A stretch of 64,000 nt of DNA from a virus. A program made the position numbers and the translations under genes. The DNA lies in the IMG/VR virus record IMGVR_UViG_3300007511_002249, positions 1 through 64,000 of that record. One strand, written 5' to 3'. Below, one piece after another: positions 58,934 to 64,000 of this stretch (its first letter is position 1; each line of letters starts with the position of its first letter). A model generated the notes under the pieces. The model made no database searches. It was not told the DNA's origin and worked only from the letters and a program-made list of their open reading frames with translations.

Positions 58934-60324
58934 TGAAGACAGGTAAAAATACATCAAAATTCCAATATAATTCATCAAAAGAGAACCAGATAACGGGTTC
59001 AAGCGCCCAGTTTCCTGTTCGTAGACTCTACGGGGGCATACCACCTGTCGCTGCTACTTCAACACTAACGTTTACCGGGACAGGGTCTATCGGAGCCACT
59101 ATAACATTAGTAAATACTGCCCAGCTAAGCAGGACCTATACAGTCGCTTCTTCACTCGACGCTGCAGCAAGAGAGTTCCGAGCAACATCTGCGACCCAGG
59201 CCCGAGATGATCTGACAACATGCATCGAAGCTTCAGCAGGCCACAATGGAACAATCATCACTTCAGGGACCTCGACCACCATATTGACCCTCACCCAAGC
59301 TGAAGTCGGTAAGGCTGGAAATACTATAATTCTCTCAAGCAGCTTGAACGTGACCCTGTCTCCCCTAACAGGGAGCTTCTCAGGTGGTCAGGATGGTCGC
59401 GACCAGAAATATAACCCGCATGCTAAAGAGTACGTTATTGGTGGGGGCTCCGGGAGCTTCACAGCCCAGATTGATCCTTATCGTCAAGGTGTTTCAATAC
59501 TAACAGATAATCAGCGCGCCCAGGCAGCACTTCCAACTTTTGATCCAAAGAATACAGGCATTGAAGAAAAATATATTTTTGGGCAGTCCACGCTCTCAGA
59601 ATTTGCTTGGCCCTTCATAGAGAAGCCAAACATGGAAAACATCGGTGCAACCGAAGGGCTTTTTGCTTTTGCTCAGGGTAGTATAGCAACTTCATCATTT
59701 GTCGATCTAGAGTATGAAGTTATACAGGCAGATAAGCGATATATTCTAGGAAACATCCTTAACGGGACTGCGGAAGTTTTATCAAGCGTCCGATCAGCAT
59801 TTGATCCAAAGATTTTCTCTCGATCCCTTGATCCAATAGGATCTGATACCCGAACAGGAATCAAAGCGGATATCATGGAGGGAAATTCTTTCTATATGAA
59901 GGGTACAAGCACGGTTAAGCCCTTAATCCCAATGACTGTGTTTGGCAATTCTCCTTTCGTAGATGGATTTGGAGTTGCAGGTATTGGAATCACAGGTAAT
60001 CCTGCCAGTATGTCTCTAGCATCAGGTACAGTTTTTGCTCCTAATAGAAGACATGCCCTGGGAGAGAAATTATACTTTAATGAGACTTACGGCCCAGTAC
60101 CCTTCGATGAGACAGATTTTGAGAGCAGAATGTTTACAAAGGCCCAGATAAACAGTCTTAATTTAGATGCTGACTTTAAGACTGCGCTGCTTAACAATGT
60201 GTCAGGATCCACAGAAGATCTAATCCCAGACGGTTTTAAATCCGCACGAACAGGATTTATATTTACAAACAATGGATTAAACGTGGACTCCATCGCGTTT
60301 GGAGGCCTGAGAAGAGATGCCTAA
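58933..60324 (+). CDS. Tail structural protein, 463 aa
   Basis: ATG 58933 overlaps the previous TGA. The N-terminal region reads STLTFTGTGSIGATITLVNT and then SSLDAAAREFRATSATQARDDL, a domain type often seen in phage tail proteins that alternate beta strands with Asp/Thr-rich turns. The second half contains PRTYIFGQSTLSEFAWPF-like segments (YIFGQSTLSEFAW, about 213-225). No enzymatic motif. Its place between two LamG-containing proteins supports a tail/baseplate role. Confidence 0.6.
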   Translation: MKTGKNTSKFQYNSSKENQITGSSAQFPVRRLYGGIPPVAATSTLTFTGTGSIGATITLVNTAQLSRTYTVASSLDAAAREFRATSATQARDDLTTCIEASAGHNGTIITSGTSTTILTLTQAEVGKAGNTIILSSSLNVTLSPLTGSFSGGQDGRDQKYNPHAKEYVIGGGSGSFTAQIDPYRQGVSILTDNQRAQAALPTFDPKNTGIEEKYIFGQSTLSEFAWPFIEKPNMENIGATEGLFAFAQGSIATSSFVDLEYEVIQADKRYILGNILNGTAEVLSSVRSAFDPKIFSRSLDPIGSDTRTGIKADIMEGNSFYMKGTSTVKPLIPMTVFGNSPFVDGFGVAGIGITGNPASMSLASGTVFAPNRRHALGEKLYFNETYGPVPFDETDFESRMFTKAQINSLNLDADFKTALLNNVSGSTEDLIPDGFKSARTGFIFTNNGLNVDSIAFGGLRRDA

Positions 60325-63300
60325 GAAGAGACCAGAAAGACTATTAAAGTATGACCTAAAGAAGAAGTTCACGTCAGTGAGCGGTAGCGTATACTTCTCT
60401 TCGGGAGACCCTACTGAGCACTTGATTCTATGGGCTCGGGCAGCTACAAAAGCCGCTGTGCCCACTACAGCTGAAGACGCTTCCGGCGTAGGGCACTCTG
60501 TGGAATTCCAAGATTCAGGAGGCTCGGGCGGAGGCGGTCAAAACCAGACTGCTCTTACTACACCCTTCTCTTCTCTAAATCTAGCTAATGTAAATTCCGC
60601 GGCTCGATTTCCTAAGTCATCTACTGTCTATGTAAATGTGGAAGATGCCGCCGATCTCTCATTCGGTGACGGATCAACAGACAGCTCATTCAGCTTATCG
60701 ACTTGGGTTCAAATAACGAGCGCATCTTCTACGGTAGGGCTAGTCCAGAAAGGCTTAGGAACCGGCCTCTCTCCTAATGAATATAAAATCTTTTATCATG
60801 ATGGTGATCTCACGGGTTCTCTTTCTGACGTTTCTGCAAGTGCCGCTCTTAACTTCTTGGCGTCCCCTGGCGCATTATTTTCTGAGAATACTTGGCACCA
60901 CATAGCATTCACATACAATAATTCACTTACCAAAACCGGAAGAGGTAAGTTCTACTTTGACGGTAGGTTTATTTCGGGTTCGTGCAGTGAAACTGGAACT
61001 TATGTTGCTATGGAGGCAGGCGCCGGCGACCTTAGAATAGCAGAAAACATGAACAACCAACCGATGGAGTTCATGCAAGCCGCAATTTGGACAGGAAAGG
61101 TTCTCTCTGCAGAGGATATCAATGCGCTCTACAATGCCTCAAAGGGTATAAAAGATGTTGCTAAGCAGCGTGTTTACGTAGGGTCTACTGGTATCACCTC
61201 GCTCCCAGTGCGCCCCTATCTGCAGTCAATCGATAATGCTACAGGATCTTATCCTTCCACATATCGGCTCGGTGATTCCAGGACAGGTCACTATTCCTCC
61301 TCTTTCGACGACACCTCGGCGATAAGGTTTCAAAAGCAAGGCACAAATTCAGGCCTAAGTGCTCAAGTAACCCTAGGGCAGCAACTTAGACAGGGAAGTC
61401 AGTACTCTGGATCTCTGGTGGTTGCCCCTAATTCACTACCTGATCTAGCGCTAACTAGTTCTGCTACTAGTGTGATACCAGGGGTCTCTGACGCCCGGGT
61501 TCGATTTACCCCAGGTGACGATTTCACTCCTTATGTTGAAGCCAACCAATACGCCGCCGACGAAACGGCAACAGGAGATGCATTTTGGGCCACGGGAACA
61601 CTTCCTTCTATAGTGGGGCAAGGTTTTACGAACCCCTTGTGGTCAAAAACAAAGATTGAGATTGACCTTAATCCCACGACCACATCTGAGATCTTTTGGT
61701 CGACAGGATCGTCGGCGTCTCCTATTGGATCTGGTTTCTCGTACTATAATTTCGATCTTAACCAGTGGGAGATGTTAGGATGTGATATTACTGGAAGTGC
61801 GGTTGATTACGTTAACGCTATTCCTGCGGTCGCTACGGGATCTCTTCTGGCATATGTTCCTGGGCAAAACACATCCTGGGCAGGCCTAGATTCAGTTAGT
61901 GATATTATTCGACTCCAGTCCGGATATCCTACTACTTACGCAGGCTTCCCGTCAGCCACTCAGTTTAATGCAACTTCTTCGCAGCTTTTTGATGTAAGCT
62001 CTGTTATAAGACACCCTTTTATGGTCGAAAAAATCGCCTATGAGTTTAGCGGATCTCTTCCCCTAGGGACACAAAATAACCTAGCAGAAAAGACGTATTT
62101 CAATTTTGGGATCCTCAATCATCACCAAAATTCTCGACTTTTAAATTCCTTTGCTACAACTTACTTTAACAGTGGGACAAACCAAACAGGTACTCCCAGC
62201 ACAAATCCATCCAACTATAGCATGGAGCAAATGCGAGCAGTTGCTGAACGACGCATTACTGTTCCTAAGGACCTCGTCGCCAATGGTGTAGTTGCAATAT
62301 GTGAAAATTTTGTTACCAAGCCTATGCAGAGAAGAGATCTGAATATTCAAGTTCCTGCATCACCTTCCCCTTCTGGCAACTCATACAGGGGAACGACGGG
62401 ATCATTTGTGCTTAGCATGTCTGCAAATACTCCAGTATATGCGCCAACACTCCAGTATCATAAAGCTTTCACTTCCGGCGGAGGCAGAAAAGGGTGGTCG
62501 GGAAACAGTAATGATCTTTATAGGTTTTTGTCTTACCAGGGCGGCGGCCGAAGCGGCCTTACTAACGGGATAGACGGAGGTCTTCTTTCTACTGGGCGAT
62601 CATTCGCAAGATCGAATGCTGCCGCAAATTTATCAGGCTCACTTAAAATAATTAGATTTGATGTTGCAACTTCTGGGTTAGGATTCCAGGTATACGATAA
62701 AGTTCGACAAGATTCACCTTATCTTCTCATGCCCGGTGACAAGCTTAGTTTTTACTGGGCTAACCAGAAGTGGATCGAGTACTCTAATACAACTGAGGAT
62801 GATGTTAGCAAGTTTAAGCTCCAGATACACCCAGGACAAGGGAAGCTCGTCCTATATGGCTCCATGATCCGCGATGGAAGAGAGTTTCACCAAGGGCTTA
62901 ACCAGCACTTGACATCGGATGCCATCCACGAGGACGTTCAAAGTTCTGCTACAGATAGCACACCGTACTGCCTCGACCAGTTTAACGTAGAGTATTATCA
63001 AACCTATTCAGGGTCTTACAGTGACTACGCTGTGAAGGGAATACAGTCTAGAAATCCCACGGTAGGCGCTGGAAGGTTAAGCCTAGTACCTCACAGCGTC
63101 GTCGGGGGTCAAGCAGGTACCACAGGTTCTATTTTAAGGGGCGTTCGCTTGGTGGATCTGAATGAACGCTACTTGGATTCCCTGTTCGTGGATCCGAACA
63201 CTGTTGCCAGGGTAAATGAGCAAGCTTTTGTGAAACAGCTCAATAACACAGTAGGAACAATATCGCCTGACAGCTCCTTGGGATATTATGTGCTAGGCAG

Positions 63301-64000
63301 TGCAGATAGCAATTCTAGCGTTTCCAAGTCAGACAGAGTTTGGCCAAGGTCATTTCCTTTTGATGACAGGTATGGCGGAAGCAACCTTGAAAGAGTGGAA
63401 TCACCGTCTGCAGCAAGAGTATTAAAAGATTTTACCAATACCGACAACGGAAAAACTCGCAAAAGAAGCGCTAGTATGCTAACAGTCCTCGCAGGACCTC
63501 AAGATTCAGGAGACTCAAGCACTCAAGTCTACACAGTTATGGACTTTGTGAACACTACTACTTATGAAGCCCTCCAGGAGCAAAGCAGGCAGTTTCTTAA
63601 GTACTTCTTTGGCTTTGGAGACAGTATTGATTATAACCTTCCTCGTGCTGTAAAAAATATGGGGACAGGAACAAACAACTCTTTTCACATCGGCAACGAT
63701 GTGGAGATCCGAGGCTTTAAGTACGGGCTCATAAGTGCACTACCGACATTTACTTCCGCTGTTTATCGAAGAGATAGGTTCGGACAAGCTCGGGATATGT
63801 TTGAGCAAAGGCAGTACAGCGCATTTGAGAAGCATAGGTTTGAAATGGAAAGTCCTAACCCTAGGGACAACGAAGGAGAAAGAAAGGACATTCCAGGGCA
63901 GTTAGCTTCTGCTGTGTCCATAGAATTTAAGAAAGTTTCTGCAACAGGTGAAGTCGCTGAAATATTACCCTTGACCAAAACAGATTTTGAAAACATAAAA
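60317..64000 (+). CDS. Giant tail protein with LamG-like domain, partial (runs off the window)
   Basis: ATG 60317 (MPKKRPERLLKYDLKKKFTS) lies 5 nt upstream of the previous stop, in a different frame; the frame is open for 1228 codons to the last base, so the C-terminus is missing. Residues about 100-270 form a LamG-like domain (SFSLSTWVQITSASS, NTWHHIAFTYNNSL, GKFYFDGRFISGS, MEFMQAAIWTGKVLSAEDINALYNAS). Further on are repeated beta stretches. The nearest comparison is the 55421 protein. It is probably a tail-fibre or baseplate-associated adhesin. Confidence 0.82.
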   Translation, partial: MPKKRPERLLKYDLKKKFTSVSGSVYFSSGDPTEHLILWARAATKAAVPTTAEDASGVGHSVEFQDSGGSGGGGQNQTALTTPFSSLNLANVNSAARFPKSSTVYVNVEDAADLSFGDGSTDSSFSLSTWVQITSASSTVGLVQKGLGTGLSPNEYKIFYHDGDLTGSLSDVSASAALNFLASPGALFSENTWHHIAFTYNNSLTKTGRGKFYFDGRFISGSCSETGTYVAMEAGAGDLRIAENMNNQPMEFMQAAIWTGKVLSAEDINALYNASKGIKDVAKQRVYVGSTGITSLPVRPYLQSIDNATGSYPSTYRLGDSRTGHYSSSFDDTSAIRFQKQGTNSGLSAQVTLGQQLRQGSQYSGSLVVAPNSLPDLALTSSATSVIPGVSDARVRFTPGDDFTPYVEANQYAADETATGDAFWATGTLPSIVGQGFTNPLWSKTKIEIDLNPTTTSEIFWSTGSSASPIGSGFSYYNFDLNQWEMLGCDITGSAVDYVNAIPAVATGSLLAYVPGQNTSWAGLDSVSDIIRLQSGYPTTYAGFPSATQFNATSSQLFDVSSVIRHPFMVEKIAYEFSGSLPLGTQNNLAEKTYFNFGILNHHQNSRLLNSFATTYFNSGTNQTGTPSTNPSNYSMEQMRAVAERRITVPKDLVANGVVAICENFVTKPMQRRDLNIQVPASPSPSGNSYRGTTGSFVLSMSANTPVYAPTLQYHKAFTSGGGRKGWSGNSNDLYRFLSYQGGGRSGLTNGIDGGLLSTGRSFARSNAAANLSGSLKIIRFDVATSGLGFQVYDKVRQDSPYLLMPGDKLSFYWANQKWIEYSNTTEDDVSKFKLQIHPGQGKLVLYGSMIRDGREFHQGLNQHLTSDAIHEDVQSSATDSTPYCLDQFNVEYYQTYSGSYSDYAVKGIQSRNPTVGAGRLSLVPHSVVGGQAGTTGSILRGVRLVDLNERYLDSLFVDPNTVARVNEQAFVKQLNNTVGTISPDSSLGYYVLGSADSNSSVSKSDRVWPRSFPFDDRYGGSNLERVESPSAARVLKDFTNTDNGKTRKRSASMLTVLAGPQDSGDSSTQVYTVMDFVNTTTYEALQEQSRQFLKYFFGFGDSIDYNLPRAVKNMGTGTNNSFHIGNDVEIRGFKYGLISALPTFTSAVYRRDRFGQARDMFEQRQYSAFEKHRFEMESPNPRDNEGERKDIPGQLASAVSIEFKKVSATGEVAEILPLTKTDFENIK

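Noticed and set aside
45357-64000. T4-type late promoters (TATAAATA) before the structural genes
   Set aside because: I read the gaps and found no convincing copy; the late sigma factor probably uses another sequence.
1-64000. CRISPR array, insertion sequence, integrase or attachment site
   Set aside because: No regular short repeats with unique spacers, no transposase or recombinase motif and no tRNA-end duplication were seen; a prophage in a chromosome is therefore not supported.

Overview
The window is part of the genome of a large tailed bacteriophage with a contractile-tail (T4-like myovirus) plan. The evidence is a gp25-like and a gp6-like baseplate wedge protein, a gp55-like late sigma factor, a run of very large tail proteins with lectin-like LamG folds, dense coding with ATGA start/stop overlaps, and no integrase, attachment site or host housekeeping gene. 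The host cannot be named from the sequence. A one-piece tmRNA and the bacterial-type yeaH/spoVR/prkA genes fit a proteobacterial host, but this is inference.

Layout. (1) 1-3.4 kb: a GC-richer strip of tiny genes, four of them tied to a near-identical promoter (GTGTAA, 17 nt, TATAAT-like), then a G-run-rich non-coding tract, a methyltransferase-fold gene and a convergent GIY-YIG/T5orf172-type gene. (2) 3.7-9.0 kb: four proteins with unrelated bodies that share a short N-terminal MKI...LR.II.EE-type peptide resembling a capsid-targeting tag; they are candidate virion-internal proteins. (3) 9.1-10.2 kb: three small genes. (4) 10.2-16 kb: a complete DUF444 (YeaH)-SpoVR (YcgB)-PrkA kinase module, followed by a degenerate GroEL-like chaperonin whose nucleotide-pocket motifs are lost. 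(5) 16-19.8 kb: small genes, a nucleotidyltransferase-fold protein, a Hc1-like small basic protein, a full tmRNA, a sigma region 4-like zinc protein on the minus strand, and PIN-PhoH. (6) 19.9-47.8 kb: about 28 kb of almost continuously overlapping glycan genes. They comprise glycosyltransferases, GDP-mannose dehydratase, UDP-sugar dehydrogenase and epimerase, NeuB and a CMP-sugar synthetase, sugar nucleotidyltransferases, HAD phosphatases, an APH-type kinase, a carbamoyltransferase, methyltransferases and a NodB-like deacetylase, interrupted once by a Cas4/RecB-like nuclease. (7) 47.8-64 kb: a small membrane protein, the late sigma factor and the baseplate/tail structural cassette. The last gene (from 60317) stays open for 1228 codons and runs off the window.

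How it fits together. Region 6 carries enough enzymes to build several activated sugars, including a nonulosonic acid, and to assemble and decorate (carbamoylate, methylate, deacetylate, possibly phospho-modify) a complex glycan, either on the phage particle or on the host surface. Region 4 looks like a captured bacterial stress-signalling module. Region 5 carries translation rescue (tmRNA) and RNA-metabolism/transcription functions. The most unusual items are the phage-borne PrkA/SpoVR/YeaH trio beside a pseudo-chaperonin, the phage tmRNA, the nonulosonate-type glycan factory, the shared N-terminal tags, and the repeated promoter array.
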